From: Streptomyces sp. Ncost-T10-10d
GTDB taxonomy: Bacteria > Actinomycetota > Actinomycetes > Streptomycetales > Streptomycetaceae
Assembly (NCBI RefSeq): GCF_900091955.1
Contig: NZ_FMDF01000170.1
Location: 1 to 64,000 of the forward strand
Length of the DNA: 64,000 bases
Direction: 5' to 3'
The notes beneath the pieces are model-generated. The model ran no database searches and had not been told where the DNA came from. It was given only the letters and a program-made list of their open reading frames with translations. Shown piece by piece: positions 7,328 through 16,527 of this stretch; positions within the stretch are counted from its first letter, which is position 1; each line of letters opens with the position of its first letter. Position numbers and translations under genes: made by a program.

Positions 7328-10119
7328 GCAGCACGCACGAGGGGCCCTTCGAAGCACTGCGCGGGCAGCTGCAGGAGGCCGCCGCGACGTTCGCCGACGG
7401 GCCCGACGCCCTGCAGGGCATCCTCCTCGGAATCGTCGACGACGTCGATCGCGCGGTGCGTGAGCCACTGGAGATCTTCCCCGTCTGCCACCACTCGCCC
7501 GCCTCGGCGGTTGCGATGGCACGCCGCCTGCGGGAGAAACAACCGAAGGTCGTGTACCTGGAGCTGTGCGAGGACATGGCGCCGCTCCTGACCGAACTGC
7601 GCAACTGCAAGCTCCCGGTGGCTCTCCAGGCGTTCGCGACCGAGGTCGACGGCTTCCCGGCCGAGTGGTCCCCGCTGTCGGTGGTCGCACCGATCACCGA
7701 GGCGTCGGCCGAATACCAGGCGATCGCCTACGCACTGGACACGCCGGGCGTAGAACTGGTCCTCGTCGACCGTTCCTCGGACCATGTCTTTCAGTGGGAC
7801 GCGCGTGAAACGCGCACCGACGACCCAGCCGATCCGGACGCACCGCCCGCCGAGGAGGAGGCCGCGCTGCACGGCGACGCGGTCGGAGTGGAGATCGGCG
7901 ACCTGCGGCCGCGCTTCGCCGAACTGGAGGAACACCTGCTGCGCCACGGCAGGGTGCGGCACTGGTCGGAATGGTGGCACCAGTATGTCGAACTGCCGCT
8001 CGGCGACAGCGACCACGACACCTACCGCCAGGTCATGCTGCTGATCGGCAGCCTCTTCCGGCGCCTCGCACCCGGCGACCCCCATAGGGTGCGCGTGGAC
8101 GAGGACCGGGAGCGCTACATGTGGACCAGGATGCGCGAGCACCTGGCCGCGACCGGCGCCGACCCTGCGGACTGCCTCTACATCTGCGGCGCCTTCCACG
8201 CGGCCAGTCGCGTCGGCGAGTTCGGCGTCCACGGCACCGACGCCTTCGAGATCAGCTCGCGCAGCGCCACCAAGTGGCAGCACGGGTTGATTCCTTCCAG
8301 CCACGCGGCGATCGAGGCACAGTTCGGCCTGGCCGCCGGCTCGGTGTCGATCGCCGCGACGGTCTGGGCGAAGAACGTCAGGCGCACGCGCGTGGAGCCG
8401 TACCGCCTGGCGGGACAGGTGGGTGTGAAGAACACGAAGGCCAGGAAGACCGCGGCCGCGGCGGTTCCCGAACCGACGGTCGAGCCTTCGGACAAGCTGA
8501 CCGGGTTCCTGCAGCAACCGCCCGTCCTGGACCGTCTGGACGAGACCGAACTGCTCGGTTGGTCGGTGGAGATCGTGCGCGCCGCGCGCCGATGCGGCTA
8601 CCTCGCCTCCACCGCCGACGCCATCGCGGTGTTCGAGACGTCGATCCTGCTGGCCGGGATGCGTGACCGGGCCCGGCCTACGCCGTACGACTTCCAGGAT
8701 GCGGCCGTCACCTGCATCGAGAAGGACACTGTGCCCGGCCGACGCGACGTGCGCCGCCTCGTGGAGATCATGATGGGTGGCGACCGGGTCGGCCAGGTCG
8801 GCTACGACGCGCTGCCACCCCTGGCCCGCGACGTGCACGACCGGCTCGCGCCCTTGAGCCTGAAGCTTCAGCAGCGCGGCGTGCAACGCGCTCTGCTGGA
8901 CATCGCCTCCGAGCCGGAACTGGAGCGGTGTTCCGACATGCTGTGGATGCTGCGCTTCCTGATGCCGCAGGGCGCGGCTCGGCCGATCATGGGCGAGCGG
9001 AGACTGGGAGAGCGGCCGATCCAGGAGTCGTGGGACCTGGCGCTGGGCACCCATCAGCGGGCGCTCATCGAGCTCGGCTACGAGGGCGTGAGCATCGAGC
9101 AGGTCCTGGAGCAGCGACTGCGCCGTACGGCGTACGGCCCGCACGCCACCGCGGCGACCGTCCTGGAGGCCGTCGAGGACGCGACGCTGTACCTGCGCAG
9201 CCGCCGCCTCGCCGACGACTTGGGCACACGCGCCCTGGAGGTACTGTCGGCCGAGCGCAGCGTGGACGGCGCACCGGAGGTGCTGCGCCGGGTGCGGCGG
9301 TTGCTGGCCTACTACCGCACCAGTGAGCCGGTTCTGCCGCCGTGGATCGAGTCCTTCGTCAAGACGGGATACGCGCACTACTGCACCCTGCTGCCGACCG
9401 CGTTCACCGACGACGACGCCACCGTCCGCCAAGTGGCTGCGATGCTGGGCTTCCTGTTCAGCATGGAGAGTCTGGCGCTTTCGCTGGGCTGCGACCGGGC
9501 CCAACTTGAACTGGCCGTCGCCCAGTCGCATCCGCAGGACCCGTCGAAGACTGCGCTGCTGTGGGCGGCTCAGGTGCAGCTCGGGTACCTCTCTCGCGCG
9601 GACCTTCGGGCCAAGTGCGACGAACTGCTCGGCAACCCCTTGGTGGTACCTGCCTATCCGCGCTACCTCAGCGGCTTCGTACACGCCCTGGAGCCCGTCC
9701 CGGGCCTCACCGACTTCGTCGTGGAGGCGGTCTCGAACGCGTTCGGACGGCTGCCGGACCCGGTGCTCCTGCCTTGGCTGCCGACCCTGATCACCACCTT
9801 GCGATCGGGTGGCGCCGAGCTGGCCCCGCTGCTGATCCGTGAGGCCGGGCGGATCTTCCCCAGTCGGCTCGCCGTGCTGGACGAGTGGGTACCGCCGTGG
9901 CGGGCGCAGCCGCAAGCAGTGCATACGGCGCGGCGCGCGGACGTCGGCCGCGGTTGCACGCTGCTCGTTGCCCATCCTGCGGCGTGCGACGCGGTGGCGA
10001 GCCTGCTGGGCTGTGACGGGACGTGGGAGACGGTGGACCCCGGTCCGTCAGGCGCGGCACTGGCCGGTCGCCATCCGGATACGGCTGTGGCGCTGGAGGT
10101 GCTGCTGGCCGGCGCATGA
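7324..10119 (+). CDS. DUF5682-family protein, last gene of the cassette
   Basis: A 931-aa soluble protein. The N-terminal third carries two features I associate with DUF5682: FPVCHHSPA (His56-His57) and ICGAFHAA (about residue 285). Around them lies an alpha/beta region in which conserved His and acidic residues could form a metal or catalytic site. Residues about 350-930 are long helical repeats with no obvious motif. DUF5682 proteins commonly neighbour MoxR, vWA and SWIM genes. Its biochemical role is not known to me; it may be the effector. The ATG7324 start overlaps the MoxR stop by 4 nt. The next gene starts 253 nt later and is probably separately transcribed. Confidence 0.8.
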   Translation: MSSTHEGPFEALRGQLQEAAATFADGPDALQGILLGIVDDVDRAVREPLEIFPVCHHSPASAVAMARRLREKQPKVVYLELCEDMAPLLTELRNCKLPVALQAFATEVDGFPAEWSPLSVVAPITEASAEYQAIAYALDTPGVELVLVDRSSDHVFQWDARETRTDDPADPDAPPAEEEAALHGDAVGVEIGDLRPRFAELEEHLLRHGRVRHWSEWWHQYVELPLGDSDHDTYRQVMLLIGSLFRRLAPGDPHRVRVDEDRERYMWTRMREHLAATGADPADCLYICGAFHAASRVGEFGVHGTDAFEISSRSATKWQHGLIPSSHAAIEAQFGLAAGSVSIAATVWAKNVRRTRVEPYRLAGQVGVKNTKARKTAAAAVPEPTVEPSDKLTGFLQQPPVLDRLDETELLGWSVEIVRAARRCGYLASTADAIAVFETSILLAGMRDRARPTPYDFQDAAVTCIEKDTVPGRRDVRRLVEIMMGGDRVGQVGYDALPPLARDVHDRLAPLSLKLQQRGVQRALLDIASEPELERCSDMLWMLRFLMPQGAARPIMGERRLGERPIQESWDLALGTHQRALIELGYEGVSIEQVLEQRLRRTAYGPHATAATVLEAVEDATLYLRSRRLADDLGTRALEVLSAERSVDGAPEVLRRVRRLLAYYRTSEPVLPPWIESFVKTGYAHYCTLLPTAFTDDDATVRQVAAMLGFLFSMESLALSLGCDRAQLELAVAQSHPQDPSKTALLWAAQVQLGYLSRADLRAKCDELLGNPLVVPAYPRYLSGFVHALEPVPGLTDFVVEAVSNAFGRLPDPVLLPWLPTLITTLRSGGAELAPLLIREAGRIFPSRLAVLDEWVPPWRAQPQAVHTARRADVGRGCTLLVAHPAACDAVASLLGCDGTWETVDPGPSGAALAGRHPDTAVALEVLLAGA

Positions 10120-10372
10120 TCTCGGCGGGGTGGAGGCCCGCGCAGCGGATCCGCCCTCTGCGGGGACCGGTCCCGCGGACGGCCCGACGCGGCACGGCAA
10201 GCGGGTCCGGGTCCGGCCGCAGCAACGTCCTTTGCAGCGGTCGGCGTATCAGGGATCTGCCGTCGCCGCGCGGTCCAGGGGCAGGAGCAGCAGAGGTGCA
10301 TTGGCGCAACCATGCGGCCCTCAGGTGCATCTGCATAATTGAAGATCAAATGGTTCGGATATCGGGAGAACG

Positions 10373-11857
10373 ATGAACAGGCCGTTGCGGCACATAGCCG
10401 TCTTCTGTGGGCTGCTGGTGCTGGCCTTGCTGCTCCGGGCGAACTGGATCCAGTATTTCCAGAGCGATGCTCTTGCCACTGACGAGCACAATCGCCGGGT
10501 GAAGATCGCTCAGTTCGCCAGCCCGCGCGGCGACATCATCGTGGGCGGTGCCCCGATTACCGGCTCGAAGGCCGTCTCCGGCACGGACTTCAAGTACCAG
10601 CGGACCTTCAAACAGGGCGCGATGTACGCTCCGGTCACCGGGTACGCGTCACAGGCACAGGGCATGTCCCTGCTGGAGAAGACGTACGACAGCGTGCTCA
10701 GCGGCCAGGACGACCGGTTCGCCTTCCGGCACGCCAAAGACATTCTCACCGGCGAGCAGCGCCGCGGCGGTGATGTGATCACTACGATCGACCCGAAGGC
10801 GCAGAAGGCGGGCTACAAGGGGCTGACCGACCTCGGTGCCCGCGGCGCGGTTGTCGCCCTCGACCCGCGCACCGGAAAGGTCCTCGCGCTGGTCTCCACC
10901 CCTTCCTACGACCCGTCCGTCTTCGCGGGGAACTCGTTCAAGGAAGGCGACAGGTTCCAGGACCTCGTCGACGACAAGAGCAAACCTCTGGCCAACCGTC
11001 CCCTGCGCGAGACCTTCCCGCCCGGCTCCACCTTCAAGATCCTCACGGCGGCCGCCGCTCTGGAGAACGGTGTGGTCACAGACGTCGACGCGGCGTCCGA
11101 CGCCGTTTCCCCGTACCCTCTGCCGCTCTCCTCGAACAAGATCAGCAGTGAAGCCGGCGACGCGGTCTGCAACAAGGCGTCCATGAAGACCGCCATGCAG
11201 TACTCCTGCAACAACGTCTTCCTCGACGCGGCCTCGAAGGTCGGCGCGGACAAGATGCGCGAGACAGCGGAGAAGTTCGGCTTCAACGCCGATGTCTACT
11301 CCGACGAGTTCGGCGACATGCTCGCCACCAAAAGCCTCTACCCGAGCCAACTGGACAAGCCCGGGACCGCGCTGACGGGTATGGGCCAGGGCAGCCTCAC
11401 CAGCACCCCGATGCAGATGGCCATGGTGACCGCCGCCCTCGCCAACGACGGCAAGCTGATGCAGCCTTACATCGTCGAAGAGTTGCGCGGCCCCGACCTG
11501 TCGACCCTGGAGAGGCACGAACCGAAGCTCAAGAGCCAGGCCGTCTCGGAGGAGACCGCGAAGAAGGTCCAGGAAATGATGGAATTCACCGCCAAGGAGG
11601 GCAGCGCCCAACGTGCCCTGATCGACGGCGTCACGGTCGGTGGCAAGACCGGCACGGCACAGCGCGGTGTGAACGTGAATGACGAGGTGCCGTACGGCTG
11701 GTTCGTCTCGTACGGCAAGAAGGCCGACGGCGCGTCGGTTGCGGTTGCGGTCTTCATCGACCCGACGGACATGGACATCTCCCGCTCGGACATCTCGGGC
11801 GGACGGCTGGGCGGACCGATCGCGAAACGTGTGATGCAAGCAGTGCTGGGAAGCTGA
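10373..11857 (+). CDS. pbpA: Class B penicillin-binding protein 2 (peptidoglycan transpeptidase)
   Basis: A 494-aa membrane-anchored D,D-transpeptidase that cross-links peptidoglycan outside the membrane. A short cytoplasmic start is followed by one TM helix (about residues 8-22), a dimerisation domain with the family's SPRGDI segment, and the transpeptidase domain. All three catalytic motifs are present: STFK (Ser219), SCN (Ser278) and KTGTAQ (Lys425). Length and layout match actinobacterial PbpA. The usual rodA/ftsW neighbour is absent, so this is a solitary paralogue rather than the division-cluster copy. GGGAGA lies 5-10 nt before ATG10373. CATAAT at 10334-10339 could be a -10 box. Confidence 0.9.
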   Translation: MNRPLRHIAVFCGLLVLALLLRANWIQYFQSDALATDEHNRRVKIAQFASPRGDIIVGGAPITGSKAVSGTDFKYQRTFKQGAMYAPVTGYASQAQGMSLLEKTYDSVLSGQDDRFAFRHAKDILTGEQRRGGDVITTIDPKAQKAGYKGLTDLGARGAVVALDPRTGKVLALVSTPSYDPSVFAGNSFKEGDRFQDLVDDKSKPLANRPLRETFPPGSTFKILTAAAALENGVVTDVDAASDAVSPYPLPLSSNKISSEAGDAVCNKASMKTAMQYSCNNVFLDAASKVGADKMRETAEKFGFNADVYSDEFGDMLATKSLYPSQLDKPGTALTGMGQGSLTSTPMQMAMVTAALANDGKLMQPYIVEELRGPDLSTLERHEPKLKSQAVSEETAKKVQEMMEFTAKEGSAQRALIDGVTVGGKTGTAQRGVNVNDEVPYGWFVSYGKKADGASVAVAVFIDPTDMDISRSDISGGRLGGPIAKRVMQAVLGS

Positions 11858-12129
11858 GGAATCAGCTCATTTGATGTGTCTGCGGTCTGATCCGCCGGAC
11901 AGAACCAGGGCTTTGTCAGGATATGGCCAGGGCGTGGTTCTGGTGGTTCCGCTGCTGGTCCGGGGCGCATCAACTCGCCTCATCGGCGGTCGGCGCAAGC
12001 CGATGCAGCCAATGGCCGGACGGCTTGAGTCTGATCACCGGGGGGCAGGTCCGTGATGTCGAGGCTCGTGGTGAAGTCGCCTTCGTTCAGAAGCAGCCGG
12101 ACGGCCGCAGTGTGCACCCCGGGCCGTGC

Positions 12130-12242
12130 CGCGCACGTCGCCTCCCGCGGGGTCCGGATACGCTTCGGTGACTACGACGCCCCGGACACCCTGCGTACCG
12201 CGTTCAAGGACGCCGACCGCGTTCCACTGATCTTTTCCGCGG
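12130..12242 (+). pseudogene. Relic of NmrA-like NAD(P)-binding oxidoreductase
   Basis: One frame reads ASRGVRIRFGDYDAPDTL followed by AFKDADRVPLIFS. This is a close match to the 'GV.VR.GDYDDP.SL..AF.GVD.LLL.S' block of NmrA/QorB-type NAD(P)-binding proteins. The N-terminal Rossmann GxxGxxG motif and everything C-terminal of this block are missing, so it is a short internal fragment. Sequence from 11858 to 12130 shows nothing I can identify. Confidence 0.5.
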
Positions 12243-12359
12243 AACGTCGAGGTCTGAGTGAAATGTGGCGGCAGGGGCGGCGGGGATGTTGCGTACACGG
12301 CCCCCGCGCCCGGCGACTTGCGCTGTGCCGTCTCGGCGGATCGGCGGAGAGGAGAGAGC

Positions 12360-12875
12360 GTGTCACCGGAGCAGCTGTCCCATGACGTCGAGGCCTACGA
12401 GGCCAGGGTGCGTGGCGGCCCGTGCTTTGTGTGCGAGTTCGTGGCGGGTGCCCCTGGTTCTGCGCATGTCACGGTGTATGAGGACGACCAGCATGTCGCC
12501 TTCCTTGACCGGTATCCGACAGTGCCGGGGAAGGTGCTCGTGGCCCCAAAGGCTCACATCGAGCACGCGGTTCGCGATCTGAACGAGTTTGCTTACCTGC
12601 AACTGATGTCGGTGGTCCGAAAGGTGGCCCTGGCGGTGGAGGCGGTGATGAAGCCCGAGCGTACGTATCTGCTGTCCCTTGGGAGTCAGCAGGGGAATTC
12701 ACATCTTCATTGGCATATCGCCGGCCTTCCTGTGGGAACCCCGTACCGGCAACAGCAGTTTCACGCTCTGATGACCGAGAATGGTGTGCTGTCCTTCAAG
12801 GACGAGGAGGCTGCCGCGATGGGTGAACGCCTGCGCGCGGCACTTTCCGAGGGCTGGGCGGCCGGCAGCGAGTAG
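12360..12875 (+). CDS. HIT-family nucleotide-binding protein
   Basis: A 171-aa cytoplasmic histidine-triad protein; HIT enzymes hydrolyse or transfer nucleotidyl groups. The triad is HLHWHI (His115, His117, His119), preceded by the family's GSQQGNSH segment. The N-terminal CFVC pair (Cys22/Cys25) and the VLVAPKAHIEH strand-helix are also family features. GTG12360 is chosen because GGAGAGGAGAG lies just upstream (about 12345-12357). An open frame continues further upstream but lacks coding character. The gene is isolated between two relics, and its substrate cannot be predicted. Confidence 0.85.
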   Translation: MSPEQLSHDVEAYEARVRGGPCFVCEFVAGAPGSAHVTVYEDDQHVAFLDRYPTVPGKVLVAPKAHIEHAVRDLNEFAYLQLMSVVRKVALAVEAVMKPERTYLLSLGSQQGNSHLHWHIAGLPVGTPYRQQQFHALMTENGVLSFKDEEAAAMGERLRAALSEGWAAGSE

Positions 12876-12949
12876 GCGGCGCTGCCGCGCGGCCCGGACC
12901 CAGGCGGTCGCCGCAGCCGCGACAGCCTCGTTCTCCAGGTCCAGCGCGA

Positions 12950-13170
12950 TACCGCCGGGTGCGCTGCCGGTGGTGGAGGAATTGCGTGCGGAGTATCGGC
13001 GCCCGGCGTTCAAGCACTGGATCCGTGCCGCGGATGGGTGCCACAGCTGCACGGAGGTCCTGAAGGAGGAGACCTTCACGACGCCCGCCGCCGGCCCGAA
13101 GCACAGCATCTCGGCGGCGTTGGTACAGCTCGTACGACGACACCTACGCCGATGACGCCGAGACCCTTGC
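12950..13170 (+). other. Unidentified decayed coding sequence
   Basis: One frame reads VVEELRAEYRRPAFKHWIRA followed by CHSCTEVLKEETF. A second frame, from about 13120, reads YSSYDDTYADDAETLASLRS. Each looks protein-like, but they sit in different frames and have no start codon with a ribosome binding site, suggesting a frameshifted fragment of a lost gene. I do not recognise the family. Confidence 0.3.
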
Positions 13171-13180
13171 GTCCCTCCGC

Positions 13181-14002
13181 TCAGATGGCAGCTCGTTCCG
13201 CGAGGACCGTTTCGCGGAACGGGGCCACCATGGGCCGAAGATCGCCCCGGTGCCAGGCCGCCCGTAGATGCGCCGATCCCGTGTACCAGGGAAGCTCACA
13301 CACCACGATGTCGTCGTTCGTGCCACGTACCATGTTCCTCCGAACGAACGCAAGGCTGAGACCGGAGGCGGCCAAGCCCAGTGCGATGAGCGGATCGGCT
13401 GCACCGAGGCGGATGTCCGGCGTGAAGCCGGAGGCCACGCACGACGCGACGAACGTGTCACGCCGGGCCGGGGCCTGTGAGTCACTCACCGCGATCCAGG
13501 GCTGCCCGTTCAGGGAATCGGGCATCAACTCCACCTGTCCGGCCAGGAGATGATCCGCGGGCAGCGCGAGCAGCAGCGTCTCCTGAAGCAGAGGAACTGC
13601 CTTCAGATCCGGGTCGTCCTCGGGTGACGGTGTGCGCACCAGCTCGATGTCCAGACTGCGCCGGCGCAGGCCCCCGAACTGCTCGGCCGACTCCTGGTCG
13701 TACAGCGCAACGTGGATACCGGGGCGTTCCTCACGCAGGGCGCGAAGGGCGGTGGGCAGGACGCCTGTGTGCATGGCGTCGGTTACGTATCCGATACACA
13801 AACCGCCCTCCTCGCCGCGGCCGAGTCGTCGGCCGAGGTTCTCCAGCCGGTCGGCGTGACGCAGCAGAGCGCGGGCCTCGAGCAGGAAGACACGGTCGTC
13901 GGAGGTCAGCCGGATGTGCTGTTGGCTGCGCTCGCAGAGGGTGAGGCCCAGGTTCTTCTCGAGCTGAGCGATCTGCCGGCTGAGAGGCGGGCTGGGTTCC
14001 AT
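13181..14002 (-). pseudogene. LysR-family regulator lacking the start of its HTH
   Basis: The frame begins MEPSPPLSRQIAQLEKNLG, which is the recognition helix of a LysR HTH. The roughly 20 preceding residues (the usual 'LRYFVAVAEELHFGRAA' part) are absent: the frame stays open upstream (RPPRARLRD) but no longer resembles LysR. The effector-binding domain (about residues 65-270) is complete and typical (LALPADHLLAG, GASGLSLAFV-like segment). The protein could be made from ATG14002 but would have half a DNA-binding domain, so a non-functional 5'-truncated gene is likeliest. It lies head-to-tail behind the EamA gene, with unassigned sequence between (14003-14186). Confidence 0.65.
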
Positions 14003-14186
14003 GTCCCGGAGTCGTGCTCGGGGCGGCCGCCGTGGGCACGGGTGCGAGCGGGCGCTGCGCCATCCCGGTCGAGTCGGACGAATGTGGGTTCGCCCTTCGA
14101 ATAGGCCGCCGACGACCCAGACACCGATGGTGGTGTCCTTGATGGCGGCGTTGAACGAGGCAGGATCCGGGTGGGTGTGATCGGTT

Positions 14187-15095
14187 TTATGGGGCCGTCT
14201 TCTCCTTGGGGTGCTGAGCGACTGTGCCCACGACGACAGCGTTGGCGGTCACGATCACGACGATGGCCAGCCACGACGTCATGTCGAGGTGCTGGCCCAG
14301 CACGAGCAGGCCGACCAGGGCGGCGAACACCGGATTGACGCTCATGAAGATCCCGAAGAAGTGGGCCGGGATCCGTCGCAACGCGAGCAGGTCAGCCAGG
14401 AACGGTACGGCGGAGGACAGCACTCCGGCGGCCAGCGCGCACAGCAGAGCGGGGGCCGTGGGGCGGTGGAGCCAAAGGACTGCGACGCCCACGGGCAGGT
14501 AGAGCAGACCGGAGACGGCCGCGGCCGCAGCCGAGCCCTGCAGGCCTGGCAGGCGCTCGCCCACGGTGCGATTGAGAAGGATGTAACAGCCCCAGCAGAC
14601 GGCGGCCAGCAGGGCCAGAGCGATGCCGAGGTAGTCGGTGCTCGGCCGGGGGCGCGTGAGGACCACCACGGCCGCAGCAACGGCGAGTGCGCAGACCAGA
14701 TTGGTACGGCGGCGGGAGCCGGCCAGCGCCACGGTGAGCGGGCCGAGGAACTCCAGGGTGACCGCGAGACCGAGCCCGATCCGGTCGATCGCCATGTACA
14801 GCGTGAGGTTCATGGCGGCGAACACCGCCGCCAGGCCCAGCACAGGCCGCCATTGCGCGGTGGTGAACGACCGCAGCTTCGGCCGGCCCGCGCCCAGCAG
14901 TACTGCGGCGGCCACCCACTGGCGCACCGCCACAACGCCTACCGGTCCGAGGACCGGGAAAGCGAGGGCGGCCACCGACGCTCCGACCTGATTGGACAGA
15001 CCGCTGCCCAGCATCAGGGCGATCCCGGACGGCCGGGGCGGGCCCGTCTGCGGTGCGGTCCCGGCTGTCATTTCCGTACGAGCATCGGTTGCCAT
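14187..15095 (-). CDS. EamA/RhaT-type drug/metabolite exporter
   Basis: About 302 aa, an integral membrane protein with roughly ten TM helices in two EamA repeats (first about residues 20-140, second about 150-285). Repeat hallmarks include WGCYILLNRTVGERLPG and FFGIFMSVNPVFAALVGLL. Such DMT-superfamily proteins export amino acids or metabolites (RhtA-like). ATG15095 gives MATDARTEM; a GTG at 15113 would add six residues, and neither has a strong Shine-Dalgarno. It is divergent from the LysR gene at 15164, with a perfect inverted repeat between them, so LysR control is likely. Confidence 0.85.
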   Translation of the reverse strand: MATDARTEMTAGTAPQTGPPRPSGIALMLGSGLSNQVGASVAALAFPVLGPVGVVAVRQWVAAAVLLGAGRPKLRSFTTAQWRPVLGLAAVFAAMNLTLYMAIDRIGLGLAVTLEFLGPLTVALAGSRRRTNLVCALAVAAAVVVLTRPRPSTDYLGIALALLAAVCWGCYILLNRTVGERLPGLQGSAAAAAVSGLLYLPVGVAVLWLHRPTAPALLCALAAGVLSSAVPFLADLLALRRIPAHFFGIFMSVNPVFAALVGLLVLGQHLDMTSWLAIVVIVTANAVVVGTVAQHPKEKTAP

Positions 15096-15116
15096 GGCAC
15101 GACGATCCGACACGAC

Positions 15117-15137
15117 GATGCATGCGCAAAATGCATC
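15117..15137. promoter_or_regulatory. Perfect inverted repeat, candidate LysR operator
   Basis: GATGCAT (15117-15123) and ATGCATC (15131-15137) are exact reverse complements separated by 7 nt (gcgcaaa). The dyad lies between the divergent EamA and LysR genes, 22 nt before the more distal of the exporter's two possible starts and 27 nt from the regulator ATG. LysR regulators typically bind such dyads in the shared promoter, autoregulating and activating the neighbour. Confidence 0.6.
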
Positions 15138-15163
15138 GGATGCGCCATCTATACACTTGGCGC

Positions 15164-16033
15164 ATGGATGGTCGTACGGAGCTTGAGCTGCGGCACCTGC
15201 GCTGCCTGGTCACCATCGTCGACACCGGCGGCTTCACCGATGCAGCGATCGAGCTCGGTGTCTCCCAGGCCGCGGTCTCCCGCACCCTGATTGCGCTGGA
15301 GCGAATCCTCGGCGTACGGCTGCTGCACCGCACCAGCCGTACCGTCACCCCGACCACCGCCGGCGTACAGGTACTCGCCGGCGCCCGCCACCTGCTCGCC
15401 GACGCCGATGAACTGGTGCGCCTGGCCACCACTGGCCACACCCGCCTGCGCGTCGGCCACGCATGGTCGGCCATGGGCCGCCACACCACCGAGTTCCAGC
15501 GGCGCTGGCGCGACCGCCGCCCCGAGGTCGAACTGCACCTGATCCGCCACAACACCCCCACCGGCGGCCTGGCCGAGGGCCTGTGCGACCTGGCGGTCGT
15601 CCGTACCGCCATCGACACCCGCCGTTATGCCCACGCCCTTGTCGGCCAGGAGCGCCGCTGTGTGGCCCTGGCCTCAGACGACCCATGGGCCAGGCGTCGC
15701 AGTGTCCGGCTGGAGGAAATCCGCGAGCGCACCCTCGTCGTCGACCGCCGCACCGGCACAACCACCCTGGACCTGTGGCCCGAAGGCTCCCGCCCGGCCG
15801 TGGAGTACACCCAGGACATCGACGACTGGCTGGCCGCCATCGCCACCGGCCGATGCGTCGGCGTCACTCCACAGGCCACCGCCACCCAGTACCGCCGTGA
15901 CGGCATCACCTACCGGCCCCTGCGTGACGCCGACCCCGTGCCTGTCCACCTCATCTGGCGCCGGCATGATCCCCACCCTGCTACTCACGCCGCCGTCGCC
16001 CTGCTCTCCGACCTCTACCGTGAAGACGCCTGA
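15164..16033 (+). CDS. LysR-family transcriptional regulator
   Basis: A 289-aa LysR regulator. The N-terminal HTH is complete: ELRHLRCLVTIVDTGGFTDA followed by IELGVSQAAVSRTLIALE (about residues 8-50). The co-inducer-binding domain occupies about 90-285, with the PLRDADPVPVHLIWRR segment near the end. ATG15164 gives the usual short leader before the HTH; an ORF starting at 15053 would overlap the divergent EamA gene. It probably controls the EamA exporter through the dyad at 15117-15137. Effector unknown. Confidence 0.88.
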   Translation: MDGRTELELRHLRCLVTIVDTGGFTDAAIELGVSQAAVSRTLIALERILGVRLLHRTSRTVTPTTAGVQVLAGARHLLADADELVRLATTGHTRLRVGHAWSAMGRHTTEFQRRWRDRRPEVELHLIRHNTPTGGLAEGLCDLAVVRTAIDTRRYAHALVGQERRCVALASDDPWARRRSVRLEEIRERTLVVDRRTGTTTLDLWPEGSRPAVEYTQDIDDWLAAIATGRCVGVTPQATATQYRRDGITYRPLRDADPVPVHLIWRRHDPHPATHAAVALLSDLYREDA

Positions 16034-16527
16034 CACCGAACTCTCGACACGGAGCCTCGAACCGGTTCCGGTGGGCCGGGCACGTGCGGAGTCACCGCCG
16101 CAGGCCCGGGAGTCGGCCGCCGGTCGTCCTCAGGGGCCGGAACGCTGCAGGCGCCTTGCCCGGGGAACGCAGGCCGGTGGCAGGTGACGCCAGTGCCTCG
16201 GCAGCTACGGGGACACGGCGCTCGACCAGCGTGCGCGCCGATCGCAGCCAATTGGGTCGGTTCATTCCGGGGGTGCGGAGAAGGATGCGCGGTCGCGCGG
16301 GCTCCGTTCCGTCCGATTTCCGGTCGCGGCCAGTACCTCGGTGAACTTTCACCGGCGATTTGTTGTGCGGTGTCCGATAACCGAGCATGGAAGCCTCCCC
16401 CGGCGGTTCCCGCAGCAGGCGTGCGCCCGCACGCTGGGCTGCCGCTGCACGGGCCGGGGGCCGTGGCGCTGCCTCGCCGGGGCAGGCGACGGTACCCAGC
16501 ACGATGAAAGGCGCACCATCCCCATGC
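16034..16527. other. Non-coding gap, no gene seen
   Basis: I see no supported gene here on either strand. A locally AT-richer patch around 16335-16385 could hold the promoter of the APC permease gene. The open frames that cross this stretch are GC-driven and lack start signals or recognisable motifs. Confidence 0.4.

Noticed and set aside
6199..9975. Minus-strand ORF of 1258 aa opposite MoxR and DUF5682
   Set aside because: Shadow of GC-rich plus-strand codons: composition is Arg/Gln/His/Gly-biased with no motifs, and it overlaps two well-supported genes.
14060..14186. Coding-like peptide DPASFNAAIKDTTIGVWVVG as a separate gene
   Set aside because: No start codon with a ribosome binding site and no recognised family; mentioned only in connection with the truncated LysR gene.
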